Below are positions 1-8,854 of a stretch of 64,000 bases of DNA, in pieces. Origin of the DNA: an uncultured bacterium. GTDB taxonomy: Bacteria > Chloroflexota > Anaerolineae > J036 > Brachytrichaceae. The position numbers and the translations under genes are program-made. Numbering within the stretch: position 1 is the first letter of the stretch; the number at the start of each line of letters is the position of its first letter. Location of the stretch: NCBI GenBank assembly GCA_903873965.1, contig CAIQQO010000005.1, forward strand, positions 1 through 64,000, written 5' to 3'. Under the pieces are notes generated by a model. The model searched no databases. It had not been told where the DNA came from and saw nothing but the letters and a program-made list of their open reading frames with translations.

Positions 1-808
1 AGTCCGTGGGGTATGGGACTGTGCTGAAGGCTTCGGCGGGCAGCATACCCACGCCGACCACATCGAGGATGCGTTGCACAATCTCGCGATAGTAGTACTG
101 GCAGCGCGTCCCGCCGCCAATCAGCATCAATTTGCCCCAGATTTCGGGATGAGAGACGGCGCTGGCAATCGCCAGCCCTACATCGCGCGAGTGCACAAAC
201 TCGATGCGATTGTCGAGTGGCACGTCAAACATGCCGGGATCGAGTTTGATCGCAAACGGCAGCGCGGCTGACAGGCGGAAGATGCACCACTCCAGCCCCG
301 CTGCGCGAATGAGTTGTTCGCACTCCACCTTGTGCCGCGAATAATGTTCCTGTGGCTGCACCGCGTCAAGCACCGTGCGCGGTGGCGGTTGATCCTGCGT
401 GCGCCCGAAGACGTGATACGACGAGGTGAACAATAGCTTAGGCTGTGTTGTCCCGGATGTGGACTTGATGGCCGCGATGACGTTCTGAGTCCCACCCACG
501 TTGATCTCGCGCGCCCAATCAGGCCGTGATTCAGACTCGACGCCGGTGGCCGACATTTTCGGGATGATGAAGGCCATGTGAACGACGACCTCTTGTCCGG
601 TGACGGCTGTCGCGACATCGGCAGGCTGGCGCAGGTCGCCCCACATGACTTCGATGCGATCGCCATAGTTGCGGTGATGTATTGCAAAGGCAGTGCGATT
701 TGCCTGAGTGGGCAGGTCAAAGCAGCGCACGTGATGCCCCGCGAGGATCAGTTCTCGCAGTGTGCTTGTGCCGACGTTACCAAATGCGCCAGTGAGGAGG
801 ATGTTCAT
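1..808 (-). CDS. NAD(P)-dependent epimerase/dehydratase (extended SDR), 3' end outside window
   Basis: The gene reads leftward from the ATG at 806-808 and stays open to the window edge, so only the first 269 residues are visible. The N-terminus MNILLTGAFGNVG is a Rossmann nucleotide-binding loop of the TGxxGxxG type. The catalytic Tyr-x3-Lys of the short-chain dehydrogenase superfamily is seen as HYSRHK near residue 155, preceded by a TSSYHVFG strand that supplies the serine. The family converts nucleotide sugars or other hydroxy/keto substrates with NAD(P)H in the cytoplasm; the substrate cannot be told from the sequence. It lies 13 bp downstream of the co-oriented TetR gene and may share its transcript. 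This gene is absent from simple complete-ORF listings because it is cut by the window. Confidence 0.85.
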   Translation of the reverse strand, partial: MNILLTGAFGNVGTSTLRELILAGHHVRCFDLPTQANRTAFAIHHRNYGDRIEVMWGDLRQPADVATAVTGQEVVVHMAFIIPKMSATGVESESRPDWAREINVGGTQNVIAAIKSTSGTTQPKLLFTSSYHVFGRTQDQPPPRTVLDAVQPQEHYSRHKVECEQLIRAAGLEWCIFRLSAALPFAIKLDPGMFDVPLDNRIEFVHSRDVGLAIASAVSHPEIWGKLMLIGGGTRCQYYYREIVQRILDVVGVGMLPAEAFSTVPYPTD

Positions 809-821
809 TTGATTTTCTCTT

Positions 822-1544
822 TCAATGCTTATGTTTCGCTTTTTTCTTTTTCTTTTTCAATTCGTCTACCAGTGGCGGCGCGAGGGCAAGCGGCGTGGTT
901 CTAGCCAGGGTTAACCCGGCGGATGGGTCGGGCACAGACGCTGGGGCGGTGGACAGGTTAGCCAGAAACTGGCGTACGCTAGCGCCCAGAACCTCGCCCC
1001 AGTCGGCGCCGTCACGGTCCATCACGCCCTGCAGCAGAAGGCCCACCACCAGTGACATGAGCATCTGGGCAGCCAGGCTGGCGTCGACGGCTTTGAACGC
1101 ACCCGACGCAATGCCGTTGCGGATGATATCGGTTAGGAAGGTGCGGTAGCGCCGATACGGTTCGATCGCCGCCTGCCACACCGCCGGTTCGTGACGCGCC
1201 TGCGACCAGAACTCGAACACCAGCACGCTCGGCGTCATGGCTTGACCATCTTTGAACAGTGGGCGCAGTAACGCGCTCATCTGGGCAATGGCTTCATTCG
1301 GGTTCCCGGCATTCAGGCGGATAGCCTGCAGCGAACTGTCCAGCACAGCCAGCCAGCGGTTGAGCAATGCCAGAAAGAGCGCTTGTTTGGTGGGAAAGTG
1401 GTGGTAAAACGCGCCTTTACTCACTCCCGCAGATTGGCATATCTCGGCGACGCCTGTGGCGTCATAACCGTTGCGGGCAAATGCCCCTTCAGCGGTGTCG
1501 AGTAACTGGTCGCGCGTTGCGATTGCCCGTTGCTGTGTGCTCAT
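822..1544 (-). CDS. TetR/AcrR-family transcriptional regulator with lysine-rich tail
   Basis: A 240-residue protein. Residues about 8-55 form a typical TetR helix-turn-helix (RDQLLDTAEGAF, then GVSKGAFYHHFPTKQAL), the signature of ligand-controlled repressors; the rest is a helical ligand-binding and dimerisation domain. An 18 bp imperfect palindrome 10 bp upstream of its start is a probable autoregulatory operator. The C-terminus is odd: it ends in six consecutive lysines followed by AKHKH, a basic tail not usual in the family. The gene is transcribed toward the SDR gene, a plausible target. The effector is unknown. Confidence 0.9.
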   Translation of the reverse strand: MSTQQRAIATRDQLLDTAEGAFARNGYDATGVAEICQSAGVSKGAFYHHFPTKQALFLALLNRWLAVLDSSLQAIRLNAGNPNEAIAQMSALLRPLFKDGQAMTPSVLVFEFWSQARHEPAVWQAAIEPYRRYRTFLTDIIRNGIASGAFKAVDASLAAQMLMSLVVGLLLQGVMDRDGADWGEVLGASVRQFLANLSTAPASVPDPSAGLTLARTTPLALAPPLVDELKKKKKKAKHKH

Positions 1545-1553
1545 GGTAATAAC

Positions 1554-1571
1554 ATACCGACTGGTCTGTAT
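1554..1571. promoter_or_regulatory. Probable TetR operator
   Basis: ATACCGACTGGTCTGTAT is an imperfect palindrome in which 14 of 18 positions obey two-fold symmetry (arms ATACnGAC and GTCnGTAT). It sits between 10 and 27 bp upstream of the TetR start codon, where TetR autorepression sites normally lie. The ACCGACnnGTCnGT core resembles many known TetR-family operators. Binding by the adjacent regulator is inferred. Confidence 0.65.
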
Positions 1572-1671
1572 TGATGATAGTATACACGCGGTTTGTGACG
1601 CTCATCGCATCAAGGTATAGATATGCCATGCGCACTTGCAGGTTCGGAATGGCAGGCTGAAGGCTTTTCAC

Positions 1672-1677
1672 TATAAT
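1672..1677 (+). promoter_or_regulatory. -10 element (TATAAT) for exonuclease gene
   Basis: A perfect TATAAT hexamer whose expected transcription start (about 7 bp downstream) lies only 2-3 bp before the ATG at 1687. No convincing -35 hexamer or Shine-Dalgarno sequence is seen, so the transcript may be almost leaderless. Confidence 0.5.
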
Positions 1678-1686
1678 GCGTCACGA

Positions 1687-2268
1687 ATGGAAAAAAGGAA
1701 CCCAGTCCGCACACTCCCGGAGTCTCTGTGCTATGTCTGTGTGGACGTAGAGACTTCTGGTCCGAACCCGGCAGACTACTCGCTTTTGTCGATCGGCGCC
1801 TGCCTGGTCGAGGACATCAGCACCAAATTCTATATCGAGTTGCGGCCTGTCAGCAGCAAGTATGTCGCTGCGGCGCTGGCGGTGTGTCACCTTTCGCTGG
1901 ATGAACTGTCGCGCACAGGCGTCAGCCCAAAGCAGGCGATGGCGCAATTCGAGGGCTGGTTGGGCGACGTCGTGCCGCGCAACAAGCGGCCGGTGTTCGT
2001 GGCCTTTAATGCCGTCTTTGACTGGATGTTCGTCAACGATTACTTCTTTCGCTATCTGGGGCGCAACCCGTTCGGCCACTCGGCGCTGGATATGAAATCC
2101 TACTTTATGGGTGTGGCGGGTGTGCCGTGGAACAAGACCAGCCTGCAACAGGTGATCGAGCGCTATCACACCGAGCATATACTCACTCACAACGCGCTGC
2201 AGGATGCGCTGGATCAAGCCGAGCTTTTTCTGCGGATTGTGGCTGAACAGAACGCGCACATAGCCTGA
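1687..2268 (+). CDS. DEDDh-type 3'-5' exonuclease (DnaQ/RNase T-like)
   Basis: A 193-residue protein. Exo I is seen as VDVETSGP (Asp and Glu metal ligands) near residue 18, Exo II in FNAVFDWMF near residue 105, and Exo III as HNALQDALDQAE near residue 170, giving the full DEDDh set. The fold trims nucleotides from 3' ends with two metal ions, in DNA proofreading, repair or RNA maturation; which applies is not decidable. The frame is open further upstream to a TTG at 1636, but the ATG at 1687 directly follows a TATAAT and is preferred. It stands alone between a divergent TetR gene and the PrsW-like operon. Confidence 0.82.
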   Translation: MEKRNPVRTLPESLCYVCVDVETSGPNPADYSLLSIGACLVEDISTKFYIELRPVSSKYVAAALAVCHLSLDELSRTGVSPKQAMAQFEGWLGDVVPRNKRPVFVAFNAVFDWMFVNDYFFRYLGRNPFGHSALDMKSYFMGVAGVPWNKTSLQQVIERYHTEHILTHNALQDALDQAELFLRIVAEQNAHIA

Positions 2269-2363
2269 TTCTGCGCTACTGAGCCTGTTCTTCAGGTATA
2301 CTCGCTTTTTGAGGGATGGCTCTGCCTCCCTTTGGGACGGAACACAAAAAAAGGAGGAATACT

Positions 2364-3839
2364 GTGACATCACAACCCTCTGCTGTCGCGTCCGATCGGT
2401 ATGCGAAAGCAGGTTTCCATCGTAAGGGCGTATGGCGATCGGCCGTCATCGCGGTTGTCGCGCTGATGGTATTTGTAGGCGCGGTGGTCGCCATAGATTA
2501 TCTGCTCAAACCACAACTCAATGGCCTTGCCTTGCTGCTGGTCGGCATCGTGCTGGCCGTTGTCCCCGCGGCGTTGTGGCTTACGTTTTTCTATGTACAG
2601 GATCGCGTCGAGGCTGAGCCGGTGGGGTATGTCGGGCGCGTCTTCGTGATCGGGTTTGCGCTGGCCGGCGCCGTGGGCATCCCGTTGACCAATAATGTCT
2701 TTCACGTGCAGGAGTGGTTGTATCGCAGCCCGGTTGCGACCATCATCGGTTCGCTGTTGATCGGCGCAATTGAATCATTCTTGATCTATGCCGCGGTACG
2801 CTATTACATGTTCGATCAACCCGAGTTTGATGAACGCACCGATGGCGTGGTGTATTGCACTGCGGCTGCGCTGGGCTATGCGACGGCCATCAACCTCCAG
2901 TTCATCCTGAACAGCGGCGGCAGCGGGCTGGGCGGCAGCGAGGTCTATATGGCCGAACTGTCGCTTGCCTACGCGGCCTTTGGCGGCGTGATCGGTTATT
3001 TCCTCGGCCATGCCAAGCTCGAACGCGATCCTGTATGGTGGCTGCCGATCGGATTTCTGATCACCGTGCTGTTGAGTGGCTTGTTCTTTGTCGTGCGCGG
3101 TCAACTCGAAACCGGCAGCATTTCTATCGGCGTATCCACTGCGCTTCCCTCGATCAAAGGTCTGTTGCTGGCTGGCACGCTGGCCGTCGCCATCACAGCG
3201 ATAGTGTCACTGCTGGTGCATCGCGATGTCAGCCGCGAGATTGCCGGACTGAATCAGGCTGAGGCTGATCCAACCAAAGGCGATCAACAGGCGAACTGGG
3301 GTGTCACGGCCGTGTTTGTTGTATTGCTGGTTGCTGGCGCCATCGGGTGGCACTTCGTCGTCAATGGCGTCACTGCTTTTGATAAGGGCATGGTGCGCGG
3401 GACTTATCCGGCCAGCTATGGCATCGTGAGCCATCCCAACGAGATCATGCACGTGGCCGATCGTGTGGGCAGCGGCGCGGAGTTTATCATCACCAGTAAA
3501 GACCTGCAGGCCGGGCGACAGGATGTCCGCGCCATCAGTTCGATGCTGGCCGCGCAACGCGCTGCAGATTTCGATAATTACAAGCTGGTCGATACACGCC
3601 CGACGACTGTGAACGGCCGCCAGGCGCAGTTGCAGCAGTTTGCGTATGTCGATACAGGCGGCATGGTGGTGGCTACCATTCCGCGTGTGATTCAGGGTAC
3701 CGACTATATATTTATGATGGACAACCGCGCCGTGGTTGTGACGCTGCTGTCCACGCCGGAAGGCATTGGCGATGTTGATCCGGTGTTTACCGGATTTGTC
3801 AACAGCCTGTCATTGGTTGAGGGCGCTCAACTCAAGTAA
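2364..3839 (+). CDS. PrsW-like polytopic membrane protein with extracytoplasmic PsbP/DcrB-like tail (copy 1)
   Basis: The start is GTG 2364 because a strong AAGGAGG lies 6 bp upstream; the open frame continues back to 2316. About 491 residues: seven to eight hydrophobic helices over residues 25-290, then a final helix near 320 and a soluble tail of about 150 residues. The segment EFDERTDGVVY...ALGYATAIN is the second conserved block of the PrsW/CPBP-related intramembrane metalloprotease family. However, the Glu-Glu motif reads ES, the later Glu is Ile (AIN), and the ligand His is Tyr (LAYAAFG), so it should not be an active protease. The tail resembles PsbP/DcrB-like folds by its pattern, which is inference. 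First gene of a five-gene run. Confidence 0.72.
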   Translation: MTSQPSAVASDRYAKAGFHRKGVWRSAVIAVVALMVFVGAVVAIDYLLKPQLNGLALLLVGIVLAVVPAALWLTFFYVQDRVEAEPVGYVGRVFVIGFALAGAVGIPLTNNVFHVQEWLYRSPVATIIGSLLIGAIESFLIYAAVRYYMFDQPEFDERTDGVVYCTAAALGYATAINLQFILNSGGSGLGGSEVYMAELSLAYAAFGGVIGYFLGHAKLERDPVWWLPIGFLITVLLSGLFFVVRGQLETGSISIGVSTALPSIKGLLLAGTLAVAITAIVSLLVHRDVSREIAGLNQAEADPTKGDQQANWGVTAVFVVLLVAGAIGWHFVVNGVTAFDKGMVRGTYPASYGIVSHPNEIMHVADRVGSGAEFIITSKDLQAGRQDVRAISSMLAAQRAADFDNYKLVDTRPTTVNGRQAQLQQFAYVDTGGMVVATIPRVIQGTDYIFMMDNRAVVVTLLSTPEGIGDVDPVFTGFVNSLSLVEGAQLK

Positions 3840-3849
3840 TGAGGTAGAT

Positions 3850-4734
3850 ATGAACACTTTTTTTGGACGGACACGCGGGGGCGAATCCGCGTCTCATCAG
3901 CAACTCAAATCTGTGCTTGTGACGGCGACAGCGTTGGCCACACTTCTATCGGTGACATTCACGGCAGCGGCTGCCCAGCCAGGCGCAGTGTCTACTGCTC
4001 CGTCGCGTGTTGCCCCGGCGGCGTGTGCGCGCCTGCAGGCTCAGGATGTGTACTGGGTTACGCTGACAGACAGCGGCGATATTGACGAGACCGTGGAGAG
4101 TTATCCGGACGGCACCAGCAAAGTGACTGCCGCGTTCGACTATAACTGCATCCCGAAGAAGACCAAACTGAGCATCGTATGGTCCATTGACGGCGAGCAG
4201 GCGTTTACAGATACGGCCACGCCCAAGGTGACGGACAAGGCCAGCACTTACAGTTATTCGCTTTACATGAAAGATGAGTCAGCGCTGACTGCAGGTGATT
4301 ATGCGGTTGAGTTTTACCTCGGTGAAACGCTGCTCAGCACCGGCCATGTCACGGTCGGCGATCTTGGCCTCAAGGATGTGACGTCCGATACGGTGATGAC
4401 GAATACCGGTGAGTCCGCAAGCGTGACCGTGCAGGGAACGGTGGTCGACTCAAAAAGCAAGCGTCCGATCAATGCTGCGTTGGTTATTGTGTTGAACGAG
4501 GGCGTTGATCCTGAGCAATGGCTCAAAGATGGCACCGATGCCGATATCATCGCCTACGCCAAGACTGATGGCAAGGGGCGGTTCGAACTGGATAATCCCG
4601 TGCCGGCGAATGTCACCCTGCCGTGGATTGTCGGCGCGAAGGGTTACAAGACGATTATTGACAGCGCTGTCACGATCGAAGAAAGCACCGATGATCCATA
4701 CATCATGGATATTACGCTGGAACGATCGAAATAA
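3850..4734 (+). CDS. Secreted protein with C-terminal carboxypeptidase-regulatory/Cna-B-like domain (copy 1)
   Basis: A 294-residue protein starting at ATG 3850, 10 bp after the upstream stop with a GAGG just before it. The N-terminus carries basic residues and a hydrophobic stretch ending in AAAAQPG, a Sec signal peptide. A middle domain contains the phrase FYLGETLLSTG shared with the protein at 8851-9810, and the C-terminus begins VQGTVVDSKSKRPINAA and ends in a beta-sandwich typical of CarboxypepD_reg/Cna-B-like domains. Such domains act in surface or secreted proteins as binding or structural modules. It is sandwiched between two PrsW-like genes, suggesting a joint envelope function. Function unknown. 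Confidence 0.75.
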   Translation: MNTFFGRTRGGESASHQQLKSVLVTATALATLLSVTFTAAAAQPGAVSTAPSRVAPAACARLQAQDVYWVTLTDSGDIDETVESYPDGTSKVTAAFDYNCIPKKTKLSIVWSIDGEQAFTDTATPKVTDKASTYSYSLYMKDESALTAGDYAVEFYLGETLLSTGHVTVGDLGLKDVTSDTVMTNTGESASVTVQGTVVDSKSKRPINAALVIVLNEGVDPEQWLKDGTDADIIAYAKTDGKGRFELDNPVPANVTLPWIVGAKGYKTIIDSAVTIEESTDDPYIMDITLERSK

Positions 4735-4742
4735 GCCAGACC

Positions 4743-6197
4743 ATGGATCAGATAACACACACAGGTGACATACACCCCAAAGCCGCGTATCACCGCAAGC
4801 ATGTGGTGATCTCTGACCTGATTGCGTTTGCCGCATTGCTGGTCTTCGTCGTCATCGTGGTCGTCGTTGACCAGTGGCTCAAACCGGCGTTTGAACCCAC
4901 GATCCTGCTTGTGATCGGCGTTGTGCTGGCGCTCGTTCCCGCACTGCTGTGGCAGTTCATGTTCTATCGCCTCGATTCGGCGGAGCCGGAACCCGTAGCC
5001 AATGTGGCCAAAGTATTTGTTATCGGGCTTGCGCTGGCGAGCGCTATCGGCATCCCGCTCACCGACCAGTTCTTTCACGTCCACGACTGGCTCTATCGCG
5101 ACACGCCAACGCAGGTGCTGGGTTCCATCTTCATCATCGGCGGTGTCGAAGCGTTCATCGTGTTCGCCACTGTGCGTTTCTTTATCTATGATGAGGCGGA
5201 GTTTGATGAGCGCAGCGATGGCGTTGTGTATGGCACTGCTGCGGCGCTGGGTTATGCCACGGCGCTGAACCTGCAGTTCATCCTGTCGAACCGCGGTGCA
5301 GCCATCGGTCCGGCTGAGATCTTCGTTGCCGAAACCGCTCTGGCGCATGCTGCGCTGGGCGGATTGCTGGGTTATTTCCTCGGCAAGGCCAAGATGCAGC
5401 ATGAGCCGGTGTGGTGGATGTCGCTGGGTTTCGTGATAGCCATGACGCTCAATGGCGTGTTCTATCTGCTGCGCGGGCAGGTGGTTGAGGCCTCGACCGG
5501 TATTTTCTCGGGCGGGCAGTTCCCCTCGTTCGCAGGTCTGCTGTTATCCGGCGCCATGGCCGCGGTCATGTCAGGGCTGGCGGCGTATCTGATCCGGCGC
5601 GATGTACACCTTACGATGGCCGGGCTGATGCCGGCGCGCGCCGCAGATGCCGATGTGGGTGATGCAACTTCCACCCGCGTGGTGGTCATTGTTTTTGTGC
5701 TGACACTGCTGATCGGGGCGCTGGTATGGAATGGGGCTGTCAATACAACCACGGCATTTCAAGCTGACGGCATCCGAGGCGCTTACCCATCGTACTTCAA
5801 GGCCACGGCGCAGCCGGATGAATTGCTGCATGTGACCGACACGCTGGGCAGCGGTGCGGAGTTTATCGTGATTGCCGAGCCGTCACCCGCGAGTGAAGCG
5901 ATGCCGGTGCAGGATATCGCCACGCTGGTGACTGCCGATCGCGCCAGCCGTTATCCGGTGTACAAGATCCTGGAGAATGGCAAGGCCAGCGTTGGCGGCA
6001 TACCTGCACTGCGACTGCGCTTCGCGTATGTGGAAACAGGCGGTTTGGGCCGTTCAGCGCCGCAGATGAAGCAGGGCATTGACTATGTGCTGATCAAAGG
6101 TGGACGCGCCATTATCATCACGATGATCACGACGCCCGAGATGTTGCAGGATACAACCACCCTGTTTAGCCGCTTTGTCAACAGCCTGGTTCTATAA
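4743..6197 (+). CDS. PrsW-like polytopic membrane protein (copy 2)
   Basis: A 484-residue paralogue of the protein at 2364-3839, with the same order of helices, the same EFDERSDGVVYGTAAALGYAT block and the same C-terminal extracytoplasmic domain. Here the third-motif histidine is kept (LAHAALGG), but the Glu-Glu motif reads VEAF and the second-motif Glu is Leu (ALN), so the metalloprotease centre is again incomplete. It starts at ATG 4743, 8 bp after the preceding stop, with no clear ribosome binding site, so translation may be coupled. Retention of His in only one copy suggests the two proteins have diverged after a duplication. Confidence 0.72.
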   Translation: MDQITHTGDIHPKAAYHRKHVVISDLIAFAALLVFVVIVVVVDQWLKPAFEPTILLVIGVVLALVPALLWQFMFYRLDSAEPEPVANVAKVFVIGLALASAIGIPLTDQFFHVHDWLYRDTPTQVLGSIFIIGGVEAFIVFATVRFFIYDEAEFDERSDGVVYGTAAALGYATALNLQFILSNRGAAIGPAEIFVAETALAHAALGGLLGYFLGKAKMQHEPVWWMSLGFVIAMTLNGVFYLLRGQVVEASTGIFSGGQFPSFAGLLLSGAMAAVMSGLAAYLIRRDVHLTMAGLMPARAADADVGDATSTRVVVIVFVLTLLIGALVWNGAVNTTTAFQADGIRGAYPSYFKATAQPDELLHVTDTLGSGAEFIVIAEPSPASEAMPVQDIATLVTADRASRYPVYKILENGKASVGGIPALRLRFAYVETGGLGRSAPQMKQGIDYVLIKGGRAIIITMITTPEMLQDTTTLFSRFVNSLVL

Positions 6198-6217
6198 AGC
6201 GCTTGTCATACAAACCT

Positions 6218-8854
6218 ATGTCTTATATGCAAAGCAGACTTAATTTCACGTTATCACTGGTTGTAGCCGCCGTGCTTGTGCTGGGCTGCGGATTGACATC
6301 CGACCTGTCGGGAACAGCAACACCGGATTCGTCATCGGCCGACGGCGTACGGACGCCGACGGCGCGCGCCAGCACCGGCAAGGCGACGGCAGTGAAACCT
6401 ACTACCAATGCCGCCGGCCAGAAGCTGCAGAGCACCTCGACGCCGCCGTCAGGCGTGACGGTGGATTTTCAGGATATCGAGCTCAACGATACCGATGCCC
6501 AGAATTTCGAAAAGCGCTTGCAGGATGTGTCGTCCGGGCTGGTCAGCATTGACGGCGATGTTGAACGTAATGTGTTAATCGAAGCCTATAAGGAACTGGG
6601 CAACTACAAGCCGGTTGGCGGACAATGGCGCTCGGCCGGGCCAAGCGCCATTGCAGGAGTAAACCTGCCGCAGGGACGTATTCCCAGTGCGGGCAAGATC
6701 AACGGCTTTGCCATTGACCCGCGCAATACGAATGTCGTGTATGTCGCAGCATCGTTTGGTGGTATATGGAAGACGACCGATGGTGGCGACAACTGGCAAT
6801 CATTAACCGACCGGCAAGTGCCTATGGTATACGGCGGCATCGAGATCGATCCCAAAAATCCCGATGTGCTATACGCTCTTCTGGGGGAATTCGCGCCAAG
6901 TATGCTGCGCGAATATGGTTACCTCGCCAATGGCATCATGCGCAGCACCGACGCCGGGCGCACGTGGAAGCTGATCGGGTCAGATACATTTAAGGGCGCT
7001 GTTTCCACGGCGCTCGTGTTCGACTCAAAGGGCAACATCTACGCCGCTTCCGGCATCGAGATGTCGATGAAGGCGCCGCCCGGCCGCCCCGACTTTGGCG
7101 TATTCATGTCCAGCGATCAGGGCGATTCGTGGACGCGCCTGCTTGAGTGCGGCAAAGCATGCACCTACCAGTCGGGTGAAATATCCGGCGGCTATGCCAG
7201 CCTTGCCATCAGCAGTGACAACACACTGTATGCTGTGCGTTGCAGCTATGCGTGCGTTGGAACGACCATCCTGCGCAGTCACGATGGCGGGCAGAACTGG
7301 GACGAACTGGATTACAGCAGCGTGCTGAAGGCGTGGGAGAAGGCCAAGAAGGTCAAGCTGCTCAGCAGCCGTTATACGGATGAGCCGGCTGTCACCGGTT
7401 TGGCCATTGCTGTTGCTGCAAGCGATCCGCGGGTGCTGTTGGTTGGCGGCGGCTTGTACTATGACGATGGAACCGGCGGGGATGCCAGCTCTCCGGCATC
7501 GTTCGCGATGCGCAGCGTCGATGGCGGTGACTCGTGGGAGCGGCTTAGCGGCGCAGCGGACTATTGCACGGGCAGCGGCCACAACATGCAGTGTTCGTAT
7601 GACAACATTGTTGCCATTGATCCGACCGATGCGCAGATCATGTATCTGGGTGGTTCGTTCAGCATCGATAAATCGAAGAAGGGTTGGAGCGGCGTGATTC
7701 AACGCAGTGATGATGGCGGCAAGACATGGCTCGACACCAACCCGGTCGCCTCAAAATCCAGTTGGATGCACCCCGACTCACATGGCTTCCGCATCGATCC
7801 GAAGAATCATAACGTGGTGTGGGTAGGCACCGATGGTGGTATCTATCGCACTGCCGATGCCTCGAAAGCGCCGCCCGTCTGGCAACACATCAGTGATGGC
7901 ATCAACACGCTGCTGTTCATCGGCATCGCGTTGCACCCGACGGATAAAAACTACATGATCGGCGGCTTGCAAGACAACGCCATTGCGTTGACGACCGATG
8001 GTGGGAAGACATGGCCGGGCGCTTCGCAGGGCGATATGGGCTATACGGCTGTGGACCCGTTCAGCCCCGATATTGTTTACAGCACATGGCCGGAAGGCGG
8101 TTTTGCGCGCAATGAGCAGGGTGGTACAGGCGGCGCGAATGATGGCTGGGAAGAGCACACCGACGGTCTGGCCGACGATAAAGGCTTTCTGTTTTATGCT
8201 CCATTTGTCGTCGACGCGCAGAATGAAGGCGTGCTGTACATCGCATCGCAACGCGTGTACAAGACAACCGATCGCGGCGATTCGTGGGAGTCGATCAGTC
8301 AGCCGCTCAGCGGCGAGAAAGGCAGCATCCGGTCACTGGCGATATCCCCCAGTGATTCGGAAGTGCTTTACGCAGGCACCACCGAGGGGCGTATCTGGAT
8401 CAGCACCGATGGCGGGGCGCACTGGCAGCGCACAGCGCCGAAGATTCTGCCCACCCGCCAGGTCAACCGTATTGTGGTTGATCCGAGCGACCCACAGGTA
8501 GCGGTTGCCGTGTTTGGCGGGTTTGATGCCCAGACGCCGTATGCGAAAGGGCATGTGTTCCGCACCACAGATGGCGGTAAAACCTGGCAGAACATTTCAA
8601 AGAACCTGCCCGATGCACCCATCGGCGCGATTGCAATCGATGCGCGCGCCAAATACGCCGGCATCTACATCGGCGGGTCGCTTGGTGTGTGGGTGCTTGC
8701 GGGTAACCCGGCGCAGGACAGCGACGCGCAGTGGGCGCCGTATGGCACCAATATGCCTTATACCCTTGTGAGCGATATCGAGCTGAACACAAAGACCGGA
8801 ATCATGGCTGTGGCTACTTATGGGCGCAGCGTCTGGACGATGGAGATGCCATGA
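6218..8854 (+). CDS. Lipoprotein with about ten Asp-box (BNR) repeats, VPS10/sortilin-like beta-propeller
   Basis: About 878 residues. A short basic N-terminus, a hydrophobic run and VLGC give a lipoprotein signal; ATG 6218 and ATG 6227 are both plausible starts and the frame opens at TTG 6203. A Ser/Thr-rich linker follows. The body carries at least nine Asp-boxes of the S/TxDxGxxW type, for example KTTDGGDNW, RSTDAGRTW, RSHDGGQNW, RSVDGGDSW, RSDDGGKTW, KTTDRGDSW and RTTDGGKTW, consistent with one or two large propellers as in VPS10/sortilin or sialidase-like proteins. No sialidase catalytic set could be identified, so a binding role at the cell surface is more likely than a glycosidase. It overlaps the next gene by ATGA. 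Confidence 0.8.
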   Translation: MSYMQSRLNFTLSLVVAAVLVLGCGLTSDLSGTATPDSSSADGVRTPTARASTGKATAVKPTTNAAGQKLQSTSTPPSGVTVDFQDIELNDTDAQNFEKRLQDVSSGLVSIDGDVERNVLIEAYKELGNYKPVGGQWRSAGPSAIAGVNLPQGRIPSAGKINGFAIDPRNTNVVYVAASFGGIWKTTDGGDNWQSLTDRQVPMVYGGIEIDPKNPDVLYALLGEFAPSMLREYGYLANGIMRSTDAGRTWKLIGSDTFKGAVSTALVFDSKGNIYAASGIEMSMKAPPGRPDFGVFMSSDQGDSWTRLLECGKACTYQSGEISGGYASLAISSDNTLYAVRCSYACVGTTILRSHDGGQNWDELDYSSVLKAWEKAKKVKLLSSRYTDEPAVTGLAIAVAASDPRVLLVGGGLYYDDGTGGDASSPASFAMRSVDGGDSWERLSGAADYCTGSGHNMQCSYDNIVAIDPTDAQIMYLGGSFSIDKSKKGWSGVIQRSDDGGKTWLDTNPVASKSSWMHPDSHGFRIDPKNHNVVWVGTDGGIYRTADASKAPPVWQHISDGINTLLFIGIALHPTDKNYMIGGLQDNAIALTTDGGKTWPGASQGDMGYTAVDPFSPDIVYSTWPEGGFARNEQGGTGGANDGWEEHTDGLADDKGFLFYAPFVVDAQNEGVLYIASQRVYKTTDRGDSWESISQPLSGEKGSIRSLAISPSDSEVLYAGTTEGRIWISTDGGAHWQRTAPKILPTRQVNRIVVDPSDPQVAVAVFGGFDAQTPYAKGHVFRTTDGGKTWQNISKNLPDAPIGAIAIDARAKYAGIYIGGSLGVWVLAGNPAQDSDAQWAPYGTNMPYTLVSDIELNTKTGIMAVATYGRSVWTMEMP

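Noticed and set aside
1700-1716. Single CACACTCCCGGAGTCT resembling a REP arm
   Set aside because: It lies inside the exonuclease gene and has no opposite arm, so no hairpin can form.
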